Source: Bodo saltans (Eukaryota > Euglenozoa > Kinetoplastea > Eubodonida > Bodonidae). From it: a DNA stretch of 44,272 nucleotides. Positions 20,201 to 28,740 of the stretch are shown in pieces. The notes under the pieces were generated by a model. It saw nothing but the letters and a program-made list of their open reading frames with translations, did not search any database and was not told the origin of the DNA. The stretch spans positions 1,167-45,438 of the forward strand of contig CYKH01000305.1 of NCBI GenBank assembly GCA_001460835.1. The letters run 5' to 3'. How positions within the stretch are numbered: the first letter of the stretch is position 1; each line of letters opens with the position of its first letter. The position numbers and the translations under genes were made by a program.

Positions 20201-20398
20201 GCCGTTCTCACGGTAAGCCGAAATCGTCAGTCGCAGGTGGGTTCCGATGGAGTTCCTATTCGTGGAGTGTGCCAACGCGCGTTTGCTCTCGCGAGTTGTA
20301 CGGTACACGTTTCGGACACTATTGTGTCTCTTGACTGCCCTGAATCAGAATTAGAGTCTGCGAACATCACCACGTATGCTGAGCGTATTTTGTGGTAA
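17243..20398 (+). CDS. Polytopic membrane protein with Cys-rich extracellular loop
   Basis: A 1051-residue protein of no family I can name with certainty. The frame extends to a TTG at 17228, but the first ATG is 17243 (MGALTKLQMLLKHMQ). The start region (LLKHMQFIGLLQSIDIPFP...LSNLISLDPSFLQS) is of a type found in large protist surface proteins with TRP-like membrane domains. About eight hydrophobic spans lie between residues 60 and 315. A loop with about nine cysteines follows (CDRYICPVGTKF, YCDPCVFQHGC, TSCDDR), then a span at about 380-410 and a cytosolic disordered/coiled-coil segment (about 415-675). Four more spans lie in about 685-800, then a second coiled coil, a span near 880-900 and a Cys-containing C-terminal ectodomain with several N-glycosylation sequons. 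A channel, receptor or transporter role cannot be decided. Confidence 0.62.
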   Translation: MGALTKLQMLLKHMQFIGLLQSIDIPFPKIYINFSSLSNLISLDPSFLQSLDQNFPVFTFRLQFFFIAVALPVIIMMLTLLVFVNFTTIMWMCFSVAGILLLAIRIAGEFNQSFVTGGNITSTEYLVVMIATVVYCVAYRSLGKMFNRWSMVVVLTKNLLSAAMLFAGGCMAGFSTLNLQIMLTASCVNVLCYIYKADRPKGIKFIMLLVVGGACAAGWKEMDISFVGVFPDALIIPGYLIIALGAAGWLQFLMYSNSDEGVGKAFIQARKKIQHILDKSLLALAFFFLSSAFVPVVTSCLQMFVCDRYICPVGTKFNPYLPVDYSKPENVTLGNQYCDPCVFQHGCNFSTAELCPAFNEERLYFHPDTSCDDRVATYYKISAVIVLFVFVIVVSLMYYVIIQTITGQLSSFTMETYNALHKQYERLFQRYLDAKEVTQERDELRRLRSSMIRHNINQAATNPVDDLTWTTVDNMQRRTPLAPMNAANSINSPQQINFGASVNFTTTVRIDGFDSDDDDPFDDKNVARAAAAGMQHQNSLQTPLVASPHSTTSTAKRFGGRGVAAGEGSFSPHDAPGGYIPPAPLKLEQPTLNWRPESGGGGTVPPPQPKRARAGSLLDSLRSSFSPKATLAEQELQDEFKRLDEQEDAERRAKKPEAPSMNDALLKVNAKIEPKASSLYNAYRREFQYFLLVEILHRLALVVVSVFVSPTHAFSAGINLALHAMFFGTILLVRPYVGGLEQLLAVVIALSDTLSAVYATLLWQLPTNSITTSEGMGYAVLVIGVIPVGCGAVWQIVDMRQSLVNPYAKQEEEEQKQREEKTKQEIQDLQEQIDNADLFGLSKRQVEELEKKVEGLKAPAETAETKLTDDLNASTKRSILRFFVLGSIPLLLVALGLCVYATLNDPGTEFYNGSDLVTRTKQVVLADRDSWEDFVSDCCCFVSLEPMSGFNITERWACAPLTSTTLASNTSAALSSASDSGGLLTSAVLTVSRNRQSQVGSDGVPIRGVCQRAFALASCTVHVSDTIVSLDCPESELESANITTYAERILW

Positions 20399-20709
20399 CT
20401 TTCCAACAACCAAAGAAAAAGAAGGGAATGAAGAAAAAAAAAAATGAATCTTCATTTCAAGTTGTTTTCTTTTTCTTTTTTCGTTATTTGAACACTTTCT
20501 TTCTCGTTTTGATACATTCAATTTTGAAACACCACTCGCAACAAGTTTTTACCCTAAGATTTTTTCAACGCTCAAATCCCCTCCTGCGATCTCTGTCGCG
20601 GCTCTTTTTTCTGTGTTGTTTTACGTCGTTTCTTTCATTTCGTACTCACCCATTGTCCTAATTTTGCTTCTCTCTTTCTTTGTCTCTTTTTGTTTGAAGT
20701 TATTGAAGT
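20399..20709 (+). promoter_or_regulatory. Intergenic A-rich then long pyrimidine-rich leader
   Basis: The first 60 bases are A-rich. About 230 bases of T/C-rich sequence follow, ending in TTTGTTTGAAG with an AG at 20698-20699, only 10 bases before the ATG at 20710. It fits a spliced-leader acceptor plus the polyadenylation zone of the upstream gene. I see no gene in it. Confidence 0.5.
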
Positions 20710-21376
20710 ATGCCTCCCTCATCATCATATGAAACGGCACGAGTAAATCAGTACGATGCGAAAACATTCACTCGAAATCGCATTAACACTCGTGTAGTAG
20801 TCCGCGAGAAGCCTTTCGTGAAATCTCGCTCACAACGTTTGCGTGACTGGCTCCGTCCCTCTCAACGGCCTGGCCATAGCATTATTGAAACAATGGAACT
20901 GTTAAAGGTGATGGGTTGCATTATCTTCCCCGTGTTTGCCTTGGCGTTTTGGAAATATTACCAACAGAACCTTCCCGATGAGTGGGAAAGCAAGTTCCAT
21001 GGTCTTCAAAATAAACAACATAAGGATCTTTGTCTCTTTTTGTTTGAAGTTATTGAAGTATGCCTCCCTCATCATCATATGAAACGGCACGAGTAAATCA
21101 GTACGATGCGAAAACATTCACTCGAAATCGCATTAACACTCGTGTAGTAGTCCGCGAGAAGCCTTTCGTGAAATCTCGCTCACAACGTTTGCGTGACTGG
21201 CTCCGTCCCTCTCAACGGCCTGGCCATAGCATTATTGAAACAATGGAACTGTTAAAGGTGATGGGTTGCATTATCTTCCCCGTGTTTGCCTTGGCGTTTT
21301 GGAAATATTACCAACAGAACCTTCCCGATGAGTGGGAAAGCAAGTTCCATGGTCTTCAAAATAAACAACATAAGGA
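20677..21376 (+). repeat. Exact 350-bp tandem duplication covering a gene start
   Basis: Copy 1 is 20677-21026 and copy 2 is 21027-21376, identical as read. The unit holds the end of the pyrimidine tract, the AG acceptor, the short leader and the first 105 codons of the small membrane-protein gene. Because 350 is not a multiple of three, copy 1 runs into the leader of copy 2 out of frame. There is no microhomology beyond the two unit lengths. Confidence 0.95.
20710..21096 (+). pseudogene. Truncated upstream copy of the small one-TM protein gene
   Basis: This frame shares its first 105 residues exactly with the intact gene at 21060. It then reads through the duplicated leader sequence for 23 unrelated residues (DLCLFLFEVIEVCLPHHH and on) to a stop. 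It keeps the membrane span but loses the C-terminal 32 residues of the intact protein. If the upstream acceptor is used, this chimeric 128-residue product would be made. If the downstream acceptor is used, only the intact protein is made. It ends 37 bases inside the downstream copy. Confidence 0.7.
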
Positions 21377-21473
21377 GGAGGCTGTCGAAGCAAAGACAAC
21401 TGATTACTTCTCCATTATTGACGGATTTCAAGAGAGGAGAACGCAGGCGCTGCAGAAGAAGCAGACTTTGTAG
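21060..21473 (+). CDS. Small single-span membrane protein, possibly mitochondrial (PET100-like)
   Basis: A 137-residue protein. The N-terminus is basic and rich in Ser/Thr/Arg (residues 1-55). One hydrophobic span follows (about 63-80, LKVMGCIIFPVFALAFWKYY), then a charged C-terminal tail (LPDEWESKFHGL...). The MELLKVMGCIIFPV...W segment followed by a charged helix resembles the cytochrome c oxidase assembly factor PET100, which has an inner-membrane anchor with an FPV motif, but the match is short and I hold it loosely. Another inner-membrane subunit is equally possible. The gene is the intact copy of a 350-bp tandem duplication; its acceptor (AG 21048-21049) lies in the duplicated leader. 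Confidence 0.6.
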   Translation: MPPSSSYETARVNQYDAKTFTRNRINTRVVVREKPFVKSRSQRLRDWLRPSQRPGHSIIETMELLKVMGCIIFPVFALAFWKYYQQNLPDEWESKFHGLQNKQHKEEAVEAKTTDYFSIIDGFQERRTQALQKKQTL

Positions 21474-21718
21474 GGAGGCGACACCACAGTACAGTGTGTG
21501 TGCCTTGGCGCATTTGACCAAGAGAGAGAGTGTGTGTTGAGTGTTGTTCCCTCAGTCCCTCATAGTGAGGTATTCGAGATGACTGTTGCTTCTCTTGAAT
21601 TGCCGCAGTTCAAAGTTGTTTCAGCTCTCCTTGCCCAAGCCTCCATCAAAAGCCTCTGACCACATAAAATTGGACTTCTCTGCAAGAATTCCTGCGTTTT
21701 TGTTCGTCATAAACCTCT

Positions 21719-21746
21719 CTCTTCATTTTTTTCTCCTTTATGCAAG
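21719..21746 (+). promoter_or_regulatory. Pyrimidine tract and trans-splice acceptor
   Basis: A CTCTTC/T-rich tract ends in GCAAG (AG 21745-21746) three bases before the ATG at 21750. A leader this short supports 21750 as the start of the coiled-coil gene if this AG is used. Confidence 0.45.
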
Positions 21747-21749
21747 AAA

Positions 21750-22103
21750 ATGTCAGGTGAAATGCGTGACGTTGCCCTCAAAAGAGAAGTAGAGCTTCTA
21801 TGGCATGCGGCCGAGTCTGAGCGTAGCAAAGCCAACCGTCTTCAGGCGGAACTGTCTGAAGTCACCGCAGCACTTCGCCAAGCTCTGTCAGATCTTAGAG
21901 AGGCGAGTGAAGAGGTTGCTGCCCTCAAGGTGCAACTTCGTTCAAGTGTAGCACACATGGAAGACTCAACGCATCATTATCAAGAATTGCTATTCGATGC
22001 TCAAAGTAATCGCCGTGAACTCCTCGCCGCGGATGCTCGTCTTATACTATCAGCACATCGCCTCGACCTCGTAGCCCTTCGTGCGTTGCGGGTTGTCCTT
22101 TAA
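21750..22103 (+). CDS. Coiled-coil protein, N-terminal part ended by in-frame TAA
   Basis: This reads 117 residues from an ATG that directly follows a good acceptor. It is almost entirely helical heptad sequence (VELLWHAAESERSKANRLQAE, LSDLREASEEVAALKVQL) and ends at TAA 22101-22103. The same frame continues open without another stop for 3378 bases, and the 21 codons between the TAA and the next ATG also look like helical coding sequence. I therefore read this as the 5' end of one 1243-codon gene interrupted by a single stop, not as an independent small gene. Confidence 0.65.
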   Translation: MSGEMRDVALKREVELLWHAAESERSKANRLQAELSEVTAALRQALSDLREASEEVAALKVQLRSSVAHMEDSTHHYQELLFDAQSNRRELLAADARLILSAHRLDLVALRALRVVL

Positions 22104-22166
22104 CGGAAGTGTGTTACGGAACTCAAACGTTCCCGGGTTGAGCCACTTCTCCGGGGTTTACAAAAG

Positions 22167-25100
22167 ATGCGTAGCTGGTTTCTTAAAGATTTAGTGAACA
22201 GACTATCGCAGGTGAGATGGATGGTTCAGCTTGATGCGCGTGCTCAGACGGTTGTCGTCAACCGATGCAGCGTCTACTGCGCAAGTGTCCGCGCGATGTG
22301 GTCCGCTCATGCAGGAGAACTTACCAACATCGTGGGGGATGTGGTTCACTGTGTTCAAGGTCAACAAGGGAATGGGTCCACCGTTACCGCTGATCCCAAT
22401 ATCCAGCAGCAAGCTGGAATCGTTTCTACTGTTCACGAGGACGCGCGCCGTCGTGGAAGAGCGGCAAGTTTTATCGACCCGGAGATAACTGTGCGTGCGG
22501 TTGTTGCTGAGGGGCCACATGTAGCACGACTTCGTGAAACTCTCTTTGATGAACGTTATGCGTCATTTGTGCTGGATTTGCAGGAGTTGCAAGCCCAGCA
22601 TGCCAATCGTGCCGGAGAGTATTTTGCCGACTACATGACCGTCGTGTTTGCGAGATCGTTGCATGCAGCCCAAGTTGAAATGATGAAGCTTGCTGCAACT
22701 TCTATGACGCGCTCCAGCGTTGGCGACAACGAGGAAGCATTGCGCGCTAGAAATGAAGAACTGCAAGAGGCCGTGACTGCTGCCGACCGCCGTCTGGTAT
22801 CGCGTGACGTCCTTATTCAAACGTTAAAACGTCGAGCCACAGCCGCTGAGGATCAAGTCACACAACTTCAAGAAGAACTGCATTCCCTCGAGCAGACAAA
22901 CAAAGAACGCGAGCGACAACTGCAGGCCGCAGCTTCGCGGCTTCAAGACCAACAACAATTATCGATGGAGCTGCGCAGTGCTCTTGCCCAGCGTGACGAA
23001 GAGCTCATCAAAGTGCGAGAGTCTGGCTATGTACCCACTGGCTCATCCCTCCAGCCCGGAGGTGGTGCTGGGGGTTTGCTAGCAGACCTCACTCCCGAAA
23101 ACGTAGGTCGCCAAGGGGCCACGACTTTTCTTCGAGAACAGCTTTCTCAGCAGATGGACCTCCTCCAGCGAATCGAGGAAAGTGAACAACGTGCGGCACA
23201 TGAGCGGGCTACCATCCTCGTGGCCAATACCATGGGGCAACTGTTCACTGCGATCATGTCTATGATGCTCCACGATCGAGCGGAGTATCTAGACTGGATG
23301 GGCGGCCGCATGCAAGAAGAGCGACTGTTTCTTCGCGAGCGTCTTGTGGAGGCAGCGGAGCAACTGGCGGAGATGGAGCGGCATAAACAGCGACTTGAAG
23401 AATTGATTGCTGGGACGTACAAATCTTCTGCGTTAGCGAGCGATATTGCCATGATGCAGCCATTTCATCTTTCGTCGCTCTATCACGTCGTTGAGGTTGC
23501 AATGACCGCCCCAACCTCGTCCCATGTGTTAACGTCCACAACTTCATTGTTTTCTCGAGGCATTGGTGGTAGCGGTGGCGGCACGAGTCTCACAACGCAG
23601 CCAATGATGTTTACAGGGTACGATCATCAACTCGAGCAGCACGCGCAGCATCTCGCCATAGCCCTTGGCGCACTGTTCTTAGAGGTGAAATTAGAATTCA
23701 ACCAATTGCAACTGCAAGCCCATCGATCGCTTCTGCGCATGTTCTGGGCATTGGCGCCCAAGGAACGGGCATCTTCGCATGTCCGCGTGCACATTCTCGA
23801 AGGAGCGTTGGCGGTCTCCGAGTCTCAACGGTTGCAATCTGTGACTGTGGCACAATGGTTAGAGGAGCAGTGCTCCGTTGCTCGGGATGCACTGATGGAA
23901 CTGCTGAGAGAAACAAAGCACGCTGTCGTTGGATGGGAGGACTCGAAGTCCACGACTTCTCAGTACACGGGAGCGTACGCTCTGCCTCCCTCCACGCTTC
24001 AATACGGTGCGGGCCCACCGCGTTTTGGAAGCATTGCAAATCCATCACTTCTGAACTCACCCGCCGCGTCCCCACGTCACGGGTTGGAGGGTGCAGGGCT
24101 GGACGCCTCCTACACATTCCACAGCACAAAGCGCTCGCTTCACGTTGTCACTGCCGAAGAGGACCTTCTGCAACTGCAGGATAACATGGCAGTCGCCGAT
24201 CGTCGTGCGGCGAGAGATGCAGTGGTAGCGCACCAGACCTGTGACCGATTGCTGGAAACGTTCACCGCGCTTCAAAATAGACTTCTAGAAGCGGAGGTTG
24301 CCGCCCAGCACGCCATTGGTGATACGACGGAGCGAAACATTGAGACAGAAGAACTCCGTCAGCAACTCGATCGGCAAGTTCTCACCCATGCTCTTGAACA
24401 AGAGATTGCCGATGACGCCGTGTCGATGCTGCGAGAGATGCTACGAGTGGAACGGAGAGAAGCACAGCACCTCATTCAGTCGCTACTGGATGCATGCTCT
24501 CTTCGAGATTTGGCGATCCTTGGACACTGCAGAGACGCCTTGAAGACACGGAATATGATGAGGCTGGTGCTTCTGCTGGCACAGTACGTCAATGGAGCAT
24601 ATGAAGCAACGCTTGAGCTGAGCATGGAGAACATGATTCAATGCGCTCAGTGGGTGCGAACTGCCACGATTCCGACACCAAAAGAGGTGGCGTTTGCCCT
24701 GACCACCGTCCACTGGGAATATGGCAAGGCGCTGGAAGCAGCCGCTGCGGATGTTCGGTTATCCTTCGGTGAGGTTGGCATGTGGCTCAAGTCCATCCAC
24801 GACGACAACTACTACTTACGAAAGGAGCTTGCCTCAGCGGCGGCCACGCTGAACCGATTTGCACAGGAGCGAGCAGCGGAGAAGGTGGCCATGGATGCGT
24901 TTCAAACATTTATACTCCACGGCATTGAAGACGCGTTTGCCACTCAGGGTCGATCTCTTTGGGAACATGTTCTCGTACTGCGAGAATCGGCGTGGTCTGC
25001 GCTCTCGCAGCATGCGCGCTCTCATGAAAAGGTTCTTGAGCTACAACACATGACAAGTCATCTCTGCAAGACACTGCGAGCATCTGAGGTGGAGCTAGAC

Positions 25101-25481
25101 GAGCACCGCGTTGCGCTTGCGTCCGCGTCGGAGGCAGTCACGGCGATCGATAATGTTCTCGCGGAGCGTCTCGCGACGCTGCGGGAACGCGAGCTGGAGT
25201 TGCAACAACTACGCACGAGGCACGACGAGCATGAGTCTCTACTTGCATCACTACGCTCGCAGATAGTGACGTACCATGAAATGCTAGTTACAGCGGCGGC
25301 AGAAAAGGACTCTGCCCTTGACCAATGTCGTCATCAAGGCACGACGCTGGTCCAAAGCGAAAAGGCGGTGATAGAACTCAAGAAGGAATTAGAGGACCTC
25401 ACGCTGTTGCTGGAGGAGGAGCGCGGCGCACATCGTCACACAATCAAGTCCATAGCAGACACATTTTCTGGAGCAAAATAA
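22167..25481 (+). CDS. Long coiled-coil protein, main part
   Basis: A 1104-residue frame from the first ATG after the in-frame TAA; the coding sense probably extends back to 22104 and on to 21750. Heptad-rich helices occupy about 185-280, 310-415, 660-760 and 960-1095. Gln/Gly/Ser-rich linkers lie between them (for example GGAGGLL near 305 and a GGSGGGTS stretch near 472-478). No catalytic, membrane or targeting motif is visible. The composition (Ala/Glu/Gln/Arg, few Cys) fits a cytoskeletal, basal-body or flagellar structural protein, but that is an inference from coiled-coil content only. The protein cannot be assigned to a named family from the sequence alone. Confidence 0.7.
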   Translation: MRSWFLKDLVNRLSQVRWMVQLDARAQTVVVNRCSVYCASVRAMWSAHAGELTNIVGDVVHCVQGQQGNGSTVTADPNIQQQAGIVSTVHEDARRRGRAASFIDPEITVRAVVAEGPHVARLRETLFDERYASFVLDLQELQAQHANRAGEYFADYMTVVFARSLHAAQVEMMKLAATSMTRSSVGDNEEALRARNEELQEAVTAADRRLVSRDVLIQTLKRRATAAEDQVTQLQEELHSLEQTNKERERQLQAAASRLQDQQQLSMELRSALAQRDEELIKVRESGYVPTGSSLQPGGGAGGLLADLTPENVGRQGATTFLREQLSQQMDLLQRIEESEQRAAHERATILVANTMGQLFTAIMSMMLHDRAEYLDWMGGRMQEERLFLRERLVEAAEQLAEMERHKQRLEELIAGTYKSSALASDIAMMQPFHLSSLYHVVEVAMTAPTSSHVLTSTTSLFSRGIGGSGGGTSLTTQPMMFTGYDHQLEQHAQHLAIALGALFLEVKLEFNQLQLQAHRSLLRMFWALAPKERASSHVRVHILEGALAVSESQRLQSVTVAQWLEEQCSVARDALMELLRETKHAVVGWEDSKSTTSQYTGAYALPPSTLQYGAGPPRFGSIANPSLLNSPAASPRHGLEGAGLDASYTFHSTKRSLHVVTAEEDLLQLQDNMAVADRRAARDAVVAHQTCDRLLETFTALQNRLLEAEVAAQHAIGDTTERNIETEELRQQLDRQVLTHALEQEIADDAVSMLREMLRVERREAQHLIQSLLDACSLRDLAILGHCRDALKTRNMMRLVLLLAQYVNGAYEATLELSMENMIQCAQWVRTATIPTPKEVAFALTTVHWEYGKALEAAAADVRLSFGEVGMWLKSIHDDNYYLRKELASAAATLNRFAQERAAEKVAMDAFQTFILHGIEDAFATQGRSLWEHVLVLRESAWSALSQHARSHEKVLELQHMTSHLCKTLRASEVELDEHRVALASASEAVTAIDNVLAERLATLRERELELQQLRTRHDEHESLLASLRSQIVTYHEMLVTAAAEKDSALDQCRHQGTTLVQSEKAVIELKKELEDLTLLLEEERGAHRHTIKSIADTFSGAK

Positions 25482-25670
25482 CAGCAGCAAAGGAGCACCC
25501 ACGTCCTCCTACTGTCCGAATTAAACGATCACAGGACCACGAAGCAAATGATAGAGTGCAAGTGAAAAACTCGTCAGCGTGGTGTTTTTGTACACTACTA
25601 CTTGTTGTTGCATTACGATATGATTTTTGGTTGCCGTGTGCAGGCTAAAATCTTTGCGACAGACACACGT

Positions 25671-25705
25671 TTTTTTTTTCTCGGTCTCTCTTTGACATGC
25701 TTCAG
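25671..25705 (+). promoter_or_regulatory. Pyrimidine tract and trans-splice acceptor
   Basis: A run of about nine T, then TCTCTCTTTG and TTCAG with the AG at 25704-25705, five bases before the helicase ATG at 25711. Confidence 0.5.
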
Positions 25706-25710
25706 GTTGA

Positions 25711-28700
25711 ATGGGGTTCATTGGTCGTGGGCTGTCCAGAGGAGGAGGTGGGACACCGGCAGGGTTTCGTGCACCAAAGATCCTTAAGGACGCGTTGGGA
25801 GAGTCAGAGCTCCTTCTGGGATCAACAAGCGATTCCATCCTGCCACTAACATCGTCATCATCGTTTGCGTCGCAATCAACAGGGCACTTGACTGCGAATA
25901 AGAGACAGCGTGAGACGTGTTTAGTTGCGCAGGATATGCCACCCCCAGAACAGAAAGGTCGAAGAATCGACCAAGCCGATGTGGGCTCACAAAACATTGC
26001 CACATCGATTCATTTCCCTGTGACGACTCCCGTCATCGATCATGAAGACAACATGTACAACCTTGTCGACGAAGCCCCACCTGACGCCTACGCCATGATG
26101 CTTGAAATAGAAGAAGACCGCAGGCAATCAACCGACTTGGGCTTCACACAGAGATCTCCCTCCTCCGACAAACTTCCTCCGAGTTCTGATCAAGCGGGTG
26201 GGGAAGCACCCATCTCATTCTCTCAGCAAATGATCCCCCTCACGCCGCCACAACATGCAACGTCGCTCATGCACAATTCTCCTCATGTCACGTTTTACGG
26301 ACTGCCCTTGGCCGCTAAGAAATTATTCGAAGCTCGAGGCGTCAAGAAGCTGTATGAATGGCAACACGAAGTCCTCTCGCGCGATGATATCGCAGAGGGG
26401 AAAAACTTCGTCTACAGCCTTCCCACGTCTGGAGGAAAAACGCTGGTCGCAGAGGTCTTGCTGATGAGGGCGGTAATGAATGCCCAACCTGATGGATCCT
26501 CTCGCTCTGCGATGCTGGTGCTCCCATTTGTCTCCCTTGCTGACGAGAAAACAGTTTCCATGCAATCCTTTGCCACCCGGTTTGGGTTCCCAGTGGAGGG
26601 GTACTACGGGACCAACGGCAGATTCCCCCTTCCCCATGTCGCCGCCATCTACGTCTGCACCATTGAGAAGGCCAACAGCCTCTACAATCATTTATGTGAG
26701 GAGGGCAGACACTTGGAGCTTGGATGCGTCGTCGTAGATGAGCTGCATATGGTGGGGGAGCCCCGCCGAGGTGCCACGTTGGAGCTCCTTCTTACCAAAA
26801 TTCTTGCTGTCTCGAAAGGTGCAACGCAAATTGTTGGCATGTCCGCAACGGTTCCTAACCTCCCTGTCATTGCGCGTTGGCTTCAAGCGTCGTGTTTCGT
26901 CTGTGACTTTCGCCCAGTGCCTCTCCAGCAGTTTTCCGTGTGTGATGGGGCAGTGCTTGACGGTGGCACAACGCAACATCGTGTGCTAGCCTCATGCAGC
27001 AACGACCATGAATCCTTGTTGTGCTTAGTGTCAGAGATTCCCGAATGCAGCACCCTTGTGTTCTGCGCATCGAGGCAGTCCACCATGGACACAGCGAAGC
27101 AGATTGCTCGCGGGCTGGTTCGTATGTATCAGTGGCCAGTGCAACCCCATGTTGCGGAGATGCTGCAAGAGCTGCGTGCATTAGGCCATGACGAGGGAGC
27201 GTCGCCTCTATTCGAAACGGTCCCCTACGGTGTTGCGTTTCACCACGGTGGTCTCTTAATGGAGGAGCGAGAGTTCATTGAGCGTTGCTACCGCATGCGT
27301 CGCATCACTATTCTGTGCTGCACCTCCACCCTCGCTGCCGGTGTGAACTTACCTGCCCGTCGTGTGGTGTTCCGCACGCCATACATTGGGCGAGATTTCT
27401 TGACCAAGTCTCGATATCTGCAAATGTGTGGACGTGCAGGACGCGCTGGATTGGACACGTTTGGGGAGTCGTATCTCATCCTCTCACGCCGGGATCGTGC
27501 GAAAGGCCATGAATTGATGCAGCAGGCCACGGAGGACAGCTCCAGTGGACTGTTGTTTGCGAACGATGGGCAGGTTGACGAGCAACCACTGACACGAGCG
27601 CTGCTTGAGTGTGTCGGTATTGGCATGTTGACCTCGGTGGGGACCGCTATTGGGTTCGCGACTCAAAGTTTTGAACGAACCATTCAGGAGTCACTTGGCC
27701 AGCTGGAGCGGCAACGGTTTCTTACGATTACCGCGCCAGCCGCTCTTCCTGGAGATGATGATGAGCGGACAGTCGATAGCGCCAAGAGTGCGTTGCCAAC
27801 TAGCGCAGCTGCGACCACAACGTATCCGTTAGACTTCGTGATCACTCCGACGCCCTTTGGCACGTCAGCTGTGCGATCTTGTTTCGGTATTGAAGAAGCC
27901 GTCATGATCCGCGATGAACTCGCCATTCTGCAGGAAACTGGTGTCATTCTCTCGGATGACCTTCATTTGTGCTATTTCTTAACCCCGGTGCGTGAGGTCG
28001 TGGACTGTGATTGGCAATGTTATCAGCGAATTCTGAACCGACTTAGCGACACACGCCAGCGCATCACGGAGGCGGTTGGGGTCAATGAGTACTACATCTC
28101 TCAATGTGCAATGGGCATTCCCGGCATCATGAGCCCATCGATGGCGAACTCCCCTTTCTTCTCATCAACGGACACATTGCTGTCGGATCCCGCGAAGCGG
28201 CAGCTCTTCACAGTCAGGCGGTTTTATGTCGCGATGATATTGAGCGATCTTTTAGCGGAAACTCCTTTTCACGTTGTGGAGGCAAAGTACAAAGTGAACC
28301 GTGGCCAACTGCAGTCCCTTTTGAAAAGCGCGTCGATGTTTTCGTCCTCGATGACAAGTTTTTGCAACGCCATGCAGTGGTTCTCTCTGGAGGCCTTACT
28401 GGCATCGTTTGTGAAACGTTTGGGCTTTGGTGTCCGCCCCGACATTGTCCCATTGATGGAGATCAAAGGTGTGCAAGCATCACGTGCACGCGCCTTGTGG
28501 AACGCCGGATATCGAGATGCCGCATCGATTGCAGCTGCGAATGCACAAGAGCTTGTGGATCGTGTGAAGAAGAACAACCCTCCTGACAGCAAAGCGGCAA
28601 AGTTTTTTCTTCTCAAGTCAGCGGTGTCTGTGATCCGTGAGGCTGTCAAACACATCCAGTCATTGATCAAAGAGAAGAAAGGAGAGCTTCTCGAGCTGAC

Positions 28701-28740
28701 AGCACGAAGCACTGCAACGCAACCCTCACTGAGACGATAA
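25711..28740 (+). CDS. HELQ: HELQ/POLQ-type superfamily 2 DNA helicase
   Basis: A 1009-residue protein. After a disordered N-terminus (about 1-190) comes a Ski2-like helicase core: a Q-motif-like LYEWQHEVL, motif I TSGGKT (239-244), motif II DELH (343-346), motif III SAT (378-380), a motif IV region LVFCASRQS, motif V with TSTLAAGVNLPAR, and motif VI QMCGRAGRAG (571-580) followed by LDTFGES. The GRAGRAGxDTxGES context is diagnostic of the HELQ/POLQ/Mus308 helicase group. The C-terminal part (about 640-980) fits the winged-helix, ratchet and helix-hairpin-helix domains, with a VPLMEIKGVQASRARALW HhH-like segment. There is no DNA polymerase domain, so HELQ is favoured over POLQ; the length is close to human HELQ. 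The inferred role is unwinding at stalled forks and in interstrand-crosslink repair in the nucleus. Confidence 0.88.
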   Translation: MGFIGRGLSRGGGGTPAGFRAPKILKDALGESELLLGSTSDSILPLTSSSSFASQSTGHLTANKRQRETCLVAQDMPPPEQKGRRIDQADVGSQNIATSIHFPVTTPVIDHEDNMYNLVDEAPPDAYAMMLEIEEDRRQSTDLGFTQRSPSSDKLPPSSDQAGGEAPISFSQQMIPLTPPQHATSLMHNSPHVTFYGLPLAAKKLFEARGVKKLYEWQHEVLSRDDIAEGKNFVYSLPTSGGKTLVAEVLLMRAVMNAQPDGSSRSAMLVLPFVSLADEKTVSMQSFATRFGFPVEGYYGTNGRFPLPHVAAIYVCTIEKANSLYNHLCEEGRHLELGCVVVDELHMVGEPRRGATLELLLTKILAVSKGATQIVGMSATVPNLPVIARWLQASCFVCDFRPVPLQQFSVCDGAVLDGGTTQHRVLASCSNDHESLLCLVSEIPECSTLVFCASRQSTMDTAKQIARGLVRMYQWPVQPHVAEMLQELRALGHDEGASPLFETVPYGVAFHHGGLLMEEREFIERCYRMRRITILCCTSTLAAGVNLPARRVVFRTPYIGRDFLTKSRYLQMCGRAGRAGLDTFGESYLILSRRDRAKGHELMQQATEDSSSGLLFANDGQVDEQPLTRALLECVGIGMLTSVGTAIGFATQSFERTIQESLGQLERQRFLTITAPAALPGDDDERTVDSAKSALPTSAAATTTYPLDFVITPTPFGTSAVRSCFGIEEAVMIRDELAILQETGVILSDDLHLCYFLTPVREVVDCDWQCYQRILNRLSDTRQRITEAVGVNEYYISQCAMGIPGIMSPSMANSPFFSSTDTLLSDPAKRQLFTVRRFYVAMILSDLLAETPFHVVEAKYKVNRGQLQSLLKSASMFSSSMTSFCNAMQWFSLEALLASFVKRLGFGVRPDIVPLMEIKGVQASRARALWNAGYRDAASIAAANAQELVDRVKKNNPPDSKAAKFFLLKSAVSVIREAVKHIQSLIKEKKGELLELTARSTATQPSLRR

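Noticed and set aside
22104-22166. Short intron around the TAA at 22101
   Set aside because: GT and AG dinucleotides nearby would give introns of about 40 bases or break the frame, and the flanking sequence still looks coding. A point nonsense change fits better.
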